A stretch of DNA of 64,000 nucleotides, taken from positions 1 through 64,000 of the forward strand of contig JALBYF010000002.1 of NCBI GenBank assembly GCA_023212725.1. The letters are read 5' to 3'. This DNA comes from Tranzscheliella williamsii. Its lineage: Eukaryota > Basidiomycota > Ustilaginomycetes > Ustilaginales > Ustilaginaceae. Positions 19,548 through 29,400 of the stretch are shown in pieces. Positions within the stretch are counted from its first letter, which is position 1; each line of letters begins with the position of its first letter. Position numbers and translations under genes: made by a program. Under the pieces are notes generated by a model. That model was not told the DNA's origin, made no database searches, and saw only the letters and a list, made by a program, of their open reading frames with translations.

Positions 19548-19642
19548 ACCTTAAATCCGCACCGCCCCATCTCTTCTCCGAGAAAAATCATTTCCGGCTG
19601 TAATTACGAGCTCGGTTGACAACCAGCGGACAGATCCATCAG

Positions 19643-19678
19643 CATCACCGTGACAGGTCGCATCACCGTGACAGGTCG
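19643..19678. repeat. 18-bp tandem duplication
   Basis: Two perfect copies of CATCACCGTGACAGGTCG lie head to tail. Confidence 0.85.
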
Positions 19679-19707
19679 CAGAGATCCTCCTGCTGTATAG
19701 CCGCGGT

Positions 19708-19729
19708 GTAGGTAGGTAGGTAGGTAGGC
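19708..19729. repeat. GTAG tetranucleotide microsatellite
   Basis: About five tandem GTAG units in the intergenic region. Confidence 0.85.
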
Positions 19730-20883
19730 ACTCGGACTCGGACAATGAAGAGCATACGCTTGCCCGAGGATGCGTCACCATCCGGCTACCGATCTTCGTG
19801 ATGGAAACGCGACACCTCACAACGACCAAGCTCGCCTGATCGGGAATGAGTCTGGGGTGCAAGACAGCTCGGCACTGTACTTTCTTCTGCCTGTTGAACC
19901 AGACACACCTGAATCATTCCCATTGTTGTACACTCATAGAAGGCCGCCTGATGCTCACTTCCCCACACTGCACAGCCCACCGTTAGCGTTACAGAAAGAT
20001 AAGCGGAAGGCCTGTGACGTCTCTGCGTGATGATGGTCTACGCAGCTAGTACAGATCGGTTGGTGGTGCTGGCTGTTGTTCTCGAAGATCCTTTTTGCGT
20101 CGTGTGGGATACGCGGTGCTGTTTCCACGGGACCAAAGATCCGCAGGCGACGCCCTTTCGGTTGGCGGTTGGGAGTTCGAGCTTTAACAGTCTTGCCTTC
20201 CGCGACAGTCACAGCTGTGAATCTAACACGGAACGAATGTTCCTGCTTTAACAACGCCTGCAAAAAGGCGTCGAACGCCGCTGCCACAGGCTTAATCATG
20301 GTCAGTTAGCGGCATAAGGCCATCGGTTGGGTCGGCGTTTTTGCCGGCAATTGAGGCGGCAGCGTCAGCTGTCAAGATCACCGTGCATCCGATATGATAA
20401 CCTAGGCTAGCTTTGAGACGCTCCCAGCTCCTTTTCTGCCCAGCCCGCGCAAGGTTGCCTCGCCTATCTTTTCGGATCGGCGAGAAGGCATGCTGTGGCA
20501 GCTCGGAAGCCCTGCCATGGAGTGCTCCACCAACGCCGCTCCTGTCTTGGCAAGCAAGGTGGAAACAAGGTTGCGCCCCTTTCTCACGATCCAAGCCCAC
20601 CATCCTCCACCGTGCCGTTTCCCGTTTCCCACGGCCGGCGATTCTACCTTTGGCAGCGTAGCCACCAACACCCTTGGCTCTGCAGCGGGCCGTTTCATTT
20701 AGGCTCTGACAAGCCGCTTTGATGCCAGACGGATCGGCGCGACTTGCGTGGGACCGTCTGCTGCTGCTCAGCCTACGTGCCCCTTTATCAGCTGGCTAAG
20801 CAGCGCGCAGTCCTGCCGATGGCAACATCTTGTCGCGAGACTGCGCCATCGAATCGACCGGCCCGTAGGCGACCCCGGATACG

Positions 20884-22416
20884 ATGGAACAGATCGAATT
20901 GGTCGCCCATGCGCGGGAGTTTGACGAGCAGATCGCGCAGCATCAGCTAGCCAGGGCGGTATCTCGGGACATAGCGGACAGCCAAAGCTGCGGCAAAGAC
21001 GCTGGCGAGAAGGAGGCCAGGCAGAGCGGACAACACGAAGAAGAAAGCACGGCCGCCGAGACGCCTGCTCCTCTGACAAGCGGAACCAACAGCGCGGATG
21101 GGCCTGCGACGTGCAGCAACGAAGAGGTGGCAGGCCATGTCAGCAAGGATGGCGGCTGGGCGGCTTGGCGATTTCTGCTCGCCTCGGCCTCGATCGAGTT
21201 TATGATCTGGGGCGCCTCGTACGGCTACGGTTCGTTTCAGGACTACCATCAGCACAATCCAGCCTCTCCCTTCCATCGATCGTCGATCACCGCGACCTCG
21301 TCCATCGGAACGCTGCTGCTCGGCGGGCAGCATCTCATCCCGCTCGTCTCGGTGGGTATCTACGTCAGCTTTCCGTCGCTGATCAAGACGTTCAGCGCCG
21401 GCTGCGTCGCAGCCTCGTCTCTTTGCCTGCTTATCGCCAGCTTCAGCAACTCGGTCGCGCTGCTCATTGTCTTTCAGGGCATCCTTCTGGGGAGCTCGGG
21501 CGGTGCGCTCTTCACTCCCACCATCCTCTGGCTTCCCAACTGGTGGGACCGTCATCGAGGGTTTGCAACCGCATGCATCTTTGGCGGCTCGGCGATTGGC
21601 GGCATTATCTGGCCGATCCTCTTCACCCAGCTGTTGGAGCAAGTGGGTTTCCGGTGGACGCTGCGCGTGTGGGCGCTGATCCAGCTGGTCGTCTCGGGCG
21701 CCGCCGTCTTCGCGCTATCACCGGGGACGAGACTGCCGCCTGTTTCGCGGCCGATCCAGTGGAAGGGCCTGCTTCCGGGGTTTCCACGCTCGCTTCTGTC
21801 CGTGGTGACGCTGCTGAATGCGGTGGCGTTGACCATGCAGACGACGGCGTGGTACTCGGTCTCGCTCAACATCTCCAACTATGCCAGCTCGATGGGCTTT
21901 GGCAGCGCGACGGCGACGGCGATTCTGTCGGGCTTTAACGCGTCCGCGGCAGGGACCTACTTTGTGCTGGGGTACCTGGTGGACCGGTTTCCGTATGCGC
22001 TGATCATGGCGACGTCGACGGCGCTCTGCGTTGTGGTTACCGTGCTTGGCTTTGGGTTCGCCGGCGGTTCGCTGGCGCGGATTGTGGTCTATGTTGTGCT
22101 TTTCGGCGCGGCGGGGGGTGGGTTTGCCTCGTTCCTCACGCCGGTTGCGCGCGACATCGACGACCGCTCCCACGCACACGAGTTCTCGCTCCGCTTCCTC
22201 TACCTCGTCGCCGTCCGCGGCGTCGCTGCCACGCTTGGCCCCCTCATCGCCGTCCAGTTCTACCCAGACCCCCTCGGCCCCCCCGCCAGGTACGCCAGCT
22301 TCGGCTTCGCAGGCTTCATCGCCTTTGTCGCCGCCACCCTCGCCCTCTCCACCTGCGCCTCCGCCGCCCTCTATGCGCGCCACATCCTTCGCCGCCGCCG
22401 CACTTCAGTGCCCTGA
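20884..22416 (+). CDS. MFS transporter, monocarboxylate (MCT/SLC16)-like
   Basis: The 510-residue protein has a hydrophilic N-terminus of about 95 residues. Twelve predicted membrane helices follow, split by a short central loop near SPGTRLPPVSRPIQWKG. The first helix region WAAWRFLLASASIEFMIWGA and the helix-5 element WWDRHRGFATACIFGGSAIG are typical of fungal monocarboxylate-porter homologues. These usually move carboxylates, nicotinate-like compounds or siderophore-type substrates. The substrate here is unknown. The gene is one exon and diverges from the alcohol dehydrogenase across a 2-kb region. Confidence 0.88.
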   Translation: MEQIELVAHAREFDEQIAQHQLARAVSRDIADSQSCGKDAGEKEARQSGQHEEESTAAETPAPLTSGTNSADGPATCSNEEVAGHVSKDGGWAAWRFLLASASIEFMIWGASYGYGSFQDYHQHNPASPFHRSSITATSSIGTLLLGGQHLIPLVSVGIYVSFPSLIKTFSAGCVAASSLCLLIASFSNSVALLIVFQGILLGSSGGALFTPTILWLPNWWDRHRGFATACIFGGSAIGGIIWPILFTQLLEQVGFRWTLRVWALIQLVVSGAAVFALSPGTRLPPVSRPIQWKGLLPGFPRSLLSVVTLLNAVALTMQTTAWYSVSLNISNYASSMGFGSATATAILSGFNASAAGTYFVLGYLVDRFPYALIMATSTALCVVVTVLGFGFAGGSLARIVVYVVLFGAAGGGFASFLTPVARDIDDRSHAHEFSLRFLYLVAVRGVAATLGPLIAVQFYPDPLGPPARYASFGFAGFIAFVAATLALSTCASAALYARHILRRRRTSVP

Positions 22417-22561
22417 TCGCAAAGCCGCACCTCGGCCCCGTCTCACGCACGTCTACGGGCGCCTTTGATTCTGTGCTACGGTGTAGACTGTGCGCACGCT
22501 TGAGAGTCAGACTGGCTGTTTTAGCGTGCTAGGGGACAGGAAAGGGAAGCGAGGCGGTAGG

Positions 22562-23248
22562 CTACGTCTGCGAGGGCGGCGGGGGGGGAGTGTATCGGTG
22601 GATCAGGTAGGGCCAGCTGACGAAGCCGGTCTTGGCTCTGGGTTCGGGGATCTGGTCGTAGCCAAGGAGTTCGAAGCCGGCGTTGAGATAGGTGCGCAAG
22701 CCCATGGGGCTGCTTTCGAGGAAGAGGTCGAGGCCGAGGCGGTTGGCGCGGGCGATGCCGTTGTGGAGGAGGAGCGAGCCGATGCCTTTGCGCTGGTGGC
22801 TGGGGTGGACGCAGAGCAGTTTGAGCCAGAGGAACGGCTTGGCGGCCATGTAGTTTTCGCGGGTGGTGTGCATCTGGGCGAAGAAGCGCGCCAGCAGAGT
22901 GCCGGATTGCTCGGCGGCGGCGGTGGCGGCAGCAGCGTACGGCGCGCTGTCGGGGGTGACGTGCTGCCAGACGGCAAAGGCGGCCAGCTCGTCCGGCGCC
23001 GCCGCCGCGAACGCTCCCACGTACTCGTACCGCCCCGAGTCGAAGTTGCGGTACTCGGCCTCCAGCGACCGCACCCCGCGCTCCGCCCCCGTCAGCACCC
23101 GCCCCTCCGCCACATCCACCTCACTCTGGATCAGCTGCGAGACCTCATCCACCGCCGCATTCGCAGGATCCCCAAACGCTGCCCCATGCACCCCGTTGAC
23201 CGCTTCCACGTCCTCGCGCCCCAGCGCGCGCAACACGTACCCCGCCAT
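22562..23248 (-). CDS. GNAT-family N-acetyltransferase
   Basis: From the ATG at 23248 the frame gives 228 residues. The acetyl-CoA site is visible as LLCVHPSHQRKGIGSLLL, the Q/RxxGxG/A motif A of the GNAT fold. FLESSPMGLRTYLNAGFELL follows as motif B. The N-terminus starts directly with the fold (YVLRALGREDVEAVNGVH). The frame continues 12 codons upstream through a GTG, so a small upstream exon cannot be excluded. A TATA box is about 114 bp upstream. The substrate is not predictable. Fungal relatives often acetylate small amines or antibiotics. Confidence 0.85.
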   Translation of the reverse strand: MAGYVLRALGREDVEAVNGVHGAAFGDPANAAVDEVSQLIQSEVDVAEGRVLTGAERGVRSLEAEYRNFDSGRYEYVGAFAAAAPDELAAFAVWQHVTPDSAPYAAAATAAAEQSGTLLARFFAQMHTTRENYMAAKPFLWLKLLCVHPSHQRKGIGSLLLHNGIARANRLGLDLFLESSPMGLRTYLNAGFELLGYDQIPEPRAKTGFVSWPYLIHRYTPPPPPSQT

Positions 23249-23361
23249 ATCCACTGCCTCGTCCCAGGTCCAGGAGCGCTTCACAAACGTACCAGTGTCA
23301 GTCTCGGTGGGGAAGAGAAATCAGAGCGCGACCGGCCAGCGCAGAGCCAGTCGCAGCCGGC

Positions 23362-23369
23362 TTTTTATA
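23362..23369 (-). promoter_or_regulatory. TATA box of the GNAT gene
   Basis: TATAAAAA on the minus strand, about 114 bp before the ATG at 23248. Confidence 0.5.
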
Positions 23370-23553
23370 GAGCTTCAGCGGCTACAGCCAAGCCAGCATC
23401 GCACCGCGCAACACCTGACAAGGCTGTGCCCTTGATCACAGTCGCTTTTCTCGTGCGCTGCAGGTTCGAGTCACCGCCCGAATGAACCGCGGTGGCCGAA
23501 ATTGCACACCGGCCAACTCGCCGCGCCGGAGCGCAGCAATGCGTCGACGGCGG

Positions 23554-24720
23554 CTACACAGACGGAAGGAAAGCACATGCTGCGCGGCAAGGGTACTGTG
23601 CTTTGCGAGTCGGGCGCTGCGCATCGGTGGGCGGGGCCTCTGCGCGCGACGTCGAGGCGTAGCGGTGCTGTTCGTGCTCGAGCCGCTGCAGGAGGCGCTC
23701 TCTCTGCTCGCCGACGTGTCTGCGGAGCGAAGGGGGCGTAGGTAGGGGATTGGATGCAGCTGCCGGTGGGACTTGGGGCGGGGAGGGGGTGGGTGGGTGG
23801 TCGTAGGCGTATTGGACCCAAGGGCTGCGGTCGTAGTTGGCGAGTTCGAGTTTGCCGCTGCGGACGAAGGCCTGGAGTTCGTGCCAGAAGTGGGTGGCGG
23901 TGGCGGTGCCGAGGAACTCTGCGAGGAGGTGGATGCTTTCGTCGGCACCCATGGGCAGATGGCGGACGAGGGAGAGGATGTAGGTGGTGAGGAAGTCGAC
24001 GTCGAGGTCAGGCCAGACGCGTAGTTCGCGGCGGGTGAAGGAGCGGATGCGGTGGTAGAGTGTGCTGGCGTTCTGGGCGAAGAGCCCCCGGATCTGCGCT
24101 GGCGACGGGCAGGCGCGGTAGCCCGTATGGCGGTTGGCACCGACGTGCAGCACGTATGCCCCGCGAGCGTACACCTGGCGGCGCCTCTCGAGAGCCCACT
24201 CCTCCGTCTCGCCCGGCGTCGTCGTGCGCGACCGCAGCGCGACCTCTGCGCCTTCGCGCTGCCGGGCCCGTCGCGCCCGCGCCGCCTGGACCCGCTCCAC
24301 CAGCGCGCGCCGCCCCTCGCCCATCCTCGCCACCGTCGGGGCGCGGACAGTGACGGGCAAGAGTTGATGCCGGAGGTAGTCGTCCTCGCCGCGCAGAGCG
24401 TGCAGCACGTGGTCGCCCATCGCCGCCTGGCACAGCGGACAGCGCCGCTTGACCTCGCTCCACCGCAGCAGACACACAAAGCAGAACTGCGAGTGCAAAC
24501 ACCCCGGCAGCACCGTCCGGTCCTCGATCGCAGACAGGCAGATCAGACAGCACCCGTCCACCTCCCCATCCCCTTCGCCCCCGCCCCGCTCGTCCTCATC
24601 ACCGCCCGGCTGCCGCTGCTTGCCCTTGCCAACAGCATCACTCCCAGCATCCACCGCGGCTTCGGCGACCTCGTCGGCGCGCTGCGTGCCGCGTGACTCC
24701 TGCTGCCCGCTCGTCACCAT
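23554..24720 (-). CDS. RING-finger E3 ligase-like protein, TOPORS-like
   Basis: The 388-residue protein has an acidic, Gly-rich N-terminus and a C3HC4 RING finger with Cys58, Cys61, Cys74, His76, Cys80, Cys83, Cys94 and Cys97. After a basic Arg/Ala helix, a conserved-looking domain spans about 190-320 (WPDLDVDFLTTYILSLVRHL, FVRSGKLELANYDRSPW). This arrangement, a RING followed by a domain of this kind, resembles TOPORS-type ubiquitin/SUMO ligases. The C-terminus is Pro- and Arg-rich and disordered. The start is the first ATG. The TOPORS assignment rests on layout and a few motifs, and the RING itself is certain. Confidence 0.85.
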   Translation of the reverse strand: MVTSGQQESRGTQRADEVAEAAVDAGSDAVGKGKQRQPGGDEDERGGGEGDGEVDGCCLICLSAIEDRTVLPGCLHSQFCFVCLLRWSEVKRRCPLCQAAMGDHVLHALRGEDDYLRHQLLPVTVRAPTVARMGEGRRALVERVQAARARRARQREGAEVALRSRTTTPGETEEWALERRRQVYARGAYVLHVGANRHTGYRACPSPAQIRGLFAQNASTLYHRIRSFTRRELRVWPDLDVDFLTTYILSLVRHLPMGADESIHLLAEFLGTATATHFWHELQAFVRSGKLELANYDRSPWVQYAYDHPPTPSPPQVPPAAASNPLPTPPSLRRHVGEQRERLLQRLEHEQHRYASTSRAEAPPTDAQRPTRKAQYPCRAACAFLPSV

Positions 24721-24939
24721 CCATCAACCAATGTGGTAGGTCGCCAAACCGCGCTCTCAACCCAATCAACAATTTCGCCCTTGACAGCCCGCTCAACTAA
24801 CACGCACATACAGTACACTGTGACGGTGACTCTGGTATGCGACGGTGACTCTTGCCATGCCAATGCGAAGCGACACCAGCTGCTGCCTTTGCCATTTCCA
24901 CGGCTAGATGCAAAAGCGGGCGCGGAGGGGGACGGGGGG

Positions 24940-26112
24940 CTACCTCATCGCGGCGCCGATGTGCGACTTCCAGCCGGGGGCGCGCTCGAAGCCGTTCGAG
25001 CCGTGCTGGAAGTCGAGAAGCGTCTGCTGGATGTCGTGCTTGTTGGTCATGACGAACGGGCCGTACTGGAAGACCTGCTGGTCGAGCGGTTCGCCGGCGA
25101 CCAGCACGATGTGCGCCGGGTCGGACGCGGACGGGTTGCGGATCACGACGCCGGTGCCCTCGGTGTCGAGCACGAGCGTGTGGTGCTGGGCATACGTCTC
25201 TTCCTTGTCCGTCGGCTCACCGACGGCGATGGAGCCTTCGAGGATGTAGATGAATGCGTTAAATGCGGGGGGGATGGGCTGCGGGAAGCGTGCGCCGGGG
25301 TCGAGGTGGATGTCGAGGTAGAGCACGCCGCCGTTTTTGGGGAGGAGGATGGGGGAGGTGGCGCCGTGGGATTCGCCAGCGATGACCTTGGTGGACCAGC
25401 CTGTGCCCTCGGAATGGGACGGCTGGTCGGGGCGCGGGGTGGCGGTGGGGAGCTGGGCGGCACGGAACTCCTGGTAGCTGGGGGGGTCCTTTTTCGCGGC
25501 TGCGGGCAGGTCGACCCAGAGCTGGAGGCCGACGGGGTCGGGCAGGGGCGCGCCGTCGGGAGTGCGGTGGAGGGGCATCTCTGCGTGCATGATGCCGCGC
25601 CCGGCGTTCATCCACTGCACGTCGCCCGCCTCGATCGTGCCGGCATGCCCCGCAAAGTCCTCGTGCTGCGACGCCCCCTCGAGCAGCAGCGTCACCGTCG
25701 TCATCCCCCGGTGCGGATGGTCTGGAAACCCCGCCCCCTCCCCAATCCGGAAATGGTCCAGCATCAGGAACGGCGACAGATTCCGCAGCGACGGCGTCCC
25801 AATCGACCGCCGCACCACCGCCCCCGCCCCCTCCCCCGTCTCGATGCTCCGCACCTTCTTCGCCACCGCCCGTGTCGCGCCCATCTCGCCGCCTTGCCGT
25901 TGCGTTCGCTGACCTCCCAACAGCACCTCAATCGCCAGTACCACAACCAGTACCAGCACAGAAAACACTAGTCTCCCAGGTCGGTACGCCCTGCCCTGAC
26001 CCGTCTTGGCGGTCGCGCTGCTGCTCCTGCTACTGCTCGCGCTGCTCGTGCTCGTGTCTGCGCTTATGCTTGTGCGTGCACTTGGGTCGGTCGCGGCGCT
26101 GCTGTTTCCCAT
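24940..26112 (-). CDS. Pirin-family cupin protein with N-terminal membrane anchor
   Basis: The 390-residue product has two parts. Residues 1-76 are a Ser/Thr-rich tail and one hydrophobic helix (about 48-66, LVFSVLVLVVVLAIEVLLGG). From Met77 a full bicupin pirin follows, with FPDHPHRGMTTVTLLLEG and RGIMHAEMP supplying the three His and one Glu metal ligands. Pirins are iron-binding cupins, some with quercetinase activity and some acting as redox sensors in the nucleus. A membrane anchor is unusual. The first ATG is supported by a TATA box about 67 bp upstream. Met77 at 25884 would give an ordinary soluble pirin, about 300 bp from that box. Confidence 0.88.
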   Translation of the reverse strand: MGNSSAATDPSARTSISADTSTSSASSSRSSSATAKTGQGRAYRPGRLVFSVLVLVVVLAIEVLLGGQRTQRQGGEMGATRAVAKKVRSIETGEGAGAVVRRSIGTPSLRNLSPFLMLDHFRIGEGAGFPDHPHRGMTTVTLLLEGASQHEDFAGHAGTIEAGDVQWMNAGRGIMHAEMPLHRTPDGAPLPDPVGLQLWVDLPAAAKKDPPSYQEFRAAQLPTATPRPDQPSHSEGTGWSTKVIAGESHGATSPILLPKNGGVLYLDIHLDPGARFPQPIPPAFNAFIYILEGSIAVGEPTDKEETYAQHHTLVLDTEGTGVVIRNPSASDPAHIVLVAGEPLDQQVFQYGPFVMTNKHDIQQTLLDFQHGSNGFERAPGWKSHIGAAMR

Positions 26113-26178
26113 AGCCTAGTGGTCCGCTGCTGCTGTAGAATGTGCTGAGGCTGCCTCTGTTCAACACCTTGCCGGCCG

Positions 26179-26185
26179 CTTTATA
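26179..26185 (-). promoter_or_regulatory. TATA box of the pirin gene
   Basis: TATAAAG on the minus strand, 67 bp upstream of ATG 26112. It favours the long, membrane-anchored form. Confidence 0.5.
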
Positions 26186-26451
26186 TCGCCCGCTCCCCAT
26201 AGCATGGTCCGTACAGTTGTGAGTGTCAGTCCGGGGTCGCACGTAAAGTCCGGCAGAGCGCTTTCCACCGACACGGCCGCATTATCCCCGACGTCCGGCC
26301 GATCTAACAGCACCATGCGGGCTGGGAGTTGGGTGGCACAGGAGTTCGCAGTGGCTTGCTTCCATGGCGGCCTGTCGGCTTGGCGGGGGTAGAAAGACAG
26401 ATGAGTAGCGTCGGCATGGGGGTAGGCGGGAAAGAGACGGGGGAAGGCGGT
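26186..26451. other. Pirin upstream and transcription-factor 3' region
   Basis: A short non-coding stretch between two minus-strand genes. No further signal was recognised. Confidence 0.35.
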
Positions 26452-29400
26452 TCAGTCGAGGTAGAAGGTGAAGTGGTGGAGGGTGCGCTGGGCGACGCGG
26501 AGGAACTCGTCGGCGATGTGCCAGGTGGAGGCGACGGCCTTGAGCTCGTTGCCCATGTCCTGGAGGACGATGGGCCACTCGTGGATGGACTGGCCGAGCA
26601 GGACGGCGCCGTCCTGGACGCGGCCGTGGTGGAGCCAGCAGAGCTCGTGGGTGTCGAAGCGCTGTTGTTGTGCATGGGCGATCGAGCAGGGCGCCGGGCG
26701 GCTGGCGTCCAGGTGGACGCAGAGGTCCGAGATCAGTTCCAGCGGGGTCTCGCGTACCGCGGCGGGGCAGGCGCAGGCGGGCCGCTGCGCGGAGGATCGC
26801 CGCGTCTTGCAGAGAATGACCAGGGTGCCGTACGCGTGGCCGAGGCCCTCCAGGATCGTCGGCGTGAGCGTCGAGAGGCGCGGCATGCTCATAAAGTTGG
26901 CGATCACCGCACCGGCATGCATCGCCGCCCAGCGTTGCACCTGGATGTCGACGTAGGGACACCTCGCTGGATCCATACAGCTCTCGCAGCGCAGCGGGAT
27001 CTGCGTTGTCTCGGCAGGATTCTCATCCTGTCCCGACCAGAGCGCGCGGACGACATGCAGCGGATTGTACAGCGTCGAGAGCTGGATGCAGTGGTAGCGG
27101 AAGTGCAGGTAGAACCGGTCGTTGCTCGGGCCCAGGCTGGGCGGCCGCGCTTTCGCCTCGCCTGTGGCGCCCAACCCCTCGTCGGGCTTGTAAGACTGCT
27201 CAAACAGCTTCATCCACTCCGACAGCCCCGAGAGCATCCTCTCTTGGGTTAAATAGCACGGCTTCAGCGACGTAGGCGCGCGACGGCAGTGAAACTCGCT
27301 CCTGTTGGTGCCTGGCGTGGGCGAACCGGGCGCAAAATCCAGTGCGTACGATCCGGGACTGCGGTACGGCGGAGTGTGGCGGCTAAGCCAGGCGAGATGA
27401 AGCGCCTCGAGCAGACTGGCCAGCGCAAAATGCTCGGTCAGCGTGAAGCGAAGCATCGCCTCCATGTCGGCTTGGTGTTTCCTTTTGTCGGTGGGGACGA
27501 CGGGGTCAATAGCGAGCAGATGGTCGAGCACTGCGCCGATCTGGCGCTTGCCCGCCGCCAGCGGGCGTCCGTGGCGTTCGCGGGTAGCTTTTTGCTGCAG
27601 CACCGCCTTGGCCCACTCGATCGCTGTTGGCGCATCCCAGATCGACTCAGCGCTGGGGAGCAGCGCTTGGTTGACGATCACATTCATGCTCCTCATCTTG
27701 TGGTAGCCAATCATAAACTCGACATGGTGCGACTCGGTGAAGCTGTGGGCGAGCATGATCCGGTTGATCTCTTCGGCGTCGGACCACTGCTTCCAGACAC
27801 CATGAAGCCGATCCAGGAGGCTCTTTTGCTCGGCGGACAACCTCTGCGTGCTGGCGTCGCGTGCCAGCACCTCGAGCTCGACCAGTGCCATCTGGATGGT
27901 AGGCCCTAGCAAGCGTTGCAGCGAGTCTTCCCAGGGTCCAATCAGAAACCAGATGCCCTGCCTCCAGCCGTGGTCACGGCAGAGCGCCGAGCCGGTGAAG
28001 GTGCTGTAGATGAGCTTGCGCAGGATGCCGTCGTCACGACACATAAAGCCGTAGAGAATGGCGTAGGACATCACCGTGATGGCTTCACGCATCTGCTGAG
28101 GCGAGTCGAGATAGAAGACGGCGCCCGCCCAAATGCTTCGAAAGATGAGATGCCAGAGCTCCTGGCCGTAAGCCTTGACATCGGCCCTGGGCTGCCACAA
28201 GGTGCCTAACTGCAAGAGCGACATAAAGACGTACGGACGCTCGGCAGCCAGTCGCCGATGATCCAAGAGCCAGTAGGCTGGCAAGATGGGCAGCAGGGTG
28301 CGCAACTGCCGCGACGCCGAATTGAAGAGCGAGGCAGCGGTCAGCCGCGGCGGTTTCTTAGGGATGTTGACACCATGCAGGACCAGGTCGCGTGTCCGTG
28401 CTCCGATGTTGGTGGCTGCCTGGTCGCCCACCTTCTCCACCAACCGGCTCATTTCGTCGGCATCCTCAACTCCTCCTGTATTGTGATTGGCTGGACGAGG
28501 CGTGCCAGGCGTTGATCGACCTGATGTGTTCGCCGTCTCGGTGAAGGTAACGAACGGCACGCCACTAGAAGCCCCTTGCGGCGCCGGCTGGGTATGCTGT
28601 TGGTGATTCTGAGATGACTGCTGTAACCCGTGCGGTGGTGGTTGTGGTTGTTGCTGCGACTGTAGCTCGTGCTGTGGCTGTTGTAGTTGCTGCTGGGCAG
28701 GCTGCTGAAGATGCTGCGATGGATGCTGCTGCTGCTGCTGCTGCTGTTGTTGTGGTTGAGATTGTGTGAGTAGTGATTGCTGTGAATGTGGAGCATAGGG
28801 TTGCTGTTGAGCCGGAGGCAATTGCGGGTAGGGGTTGGCCAAACGGAATGGGTCGGTAGTAAAGTCGGGTGCGATGGGCTGGATGTCAACCGAGCCGCCG
28901 ATGGGGTCGTGGGGGACGAAGCTGGAGATGGAGTCCATCAGGATGGACTGGAGGATCTCATCAAAGAAGTTTTGACCCTCTGTTTCTGACATAGCTGCGG
29001 TAGAGGTGGAGCCCCACGAGGGCGATGCAGCCGAGAGCGACGGCATAGGCAGCGTTGGATCAGCGAACGGGGCATCTGTGCGATACGCGTTGGAGGCCAT
29101 GCCCTCGGAGTGCATGTTGTTGTACATGGCCGCGAGCGGAGGCTGACTGCTTGGGCCGGCAGAAGCGCCGCCAGAGGTACTCTCATATATACCTGGGTTG
29201 GACGAAGCAGAACTCCAGGGCGAGCCTTTCGCGTGTGCGGCATGATCGGAGCGCGAATAGGGATGGTAAGAATGGGACTTTTGGAAGCCGTGAGGCTGGC
29301 TCTGGTGATGAGCGTGCCGTACAGCGCCGACAGAGGAAGCGGACGAAGTGACTTTGCCGGAAGAAGGTGAAAAAGTGCACGAGCTAGCCACTGTGTCGGC

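Larger units (their letters stand above)
18754..20883. other. Long divergent intergenic region with short tandem repeats
   Basis: About 2.1 kb lie between the alcohol dehydrogenase and the MFS transporter. Three kinds of short tandem repeat cluster at 19496-19729. Open frames on both strands are short and lack ATG-led protein character. No tRNA was found. The region could hold regulatory elements of both genes or an unannotated non-coding transcript, but nothing specific supports either. Confidence 0.4.

Noticed and set aside
23461..23490. GGTTCGAGTC sequence resembling a tRNA B box
   Set aside because: The flanking bases do not form a T-stem and no acceptor or anticodon arm could be folded around it.
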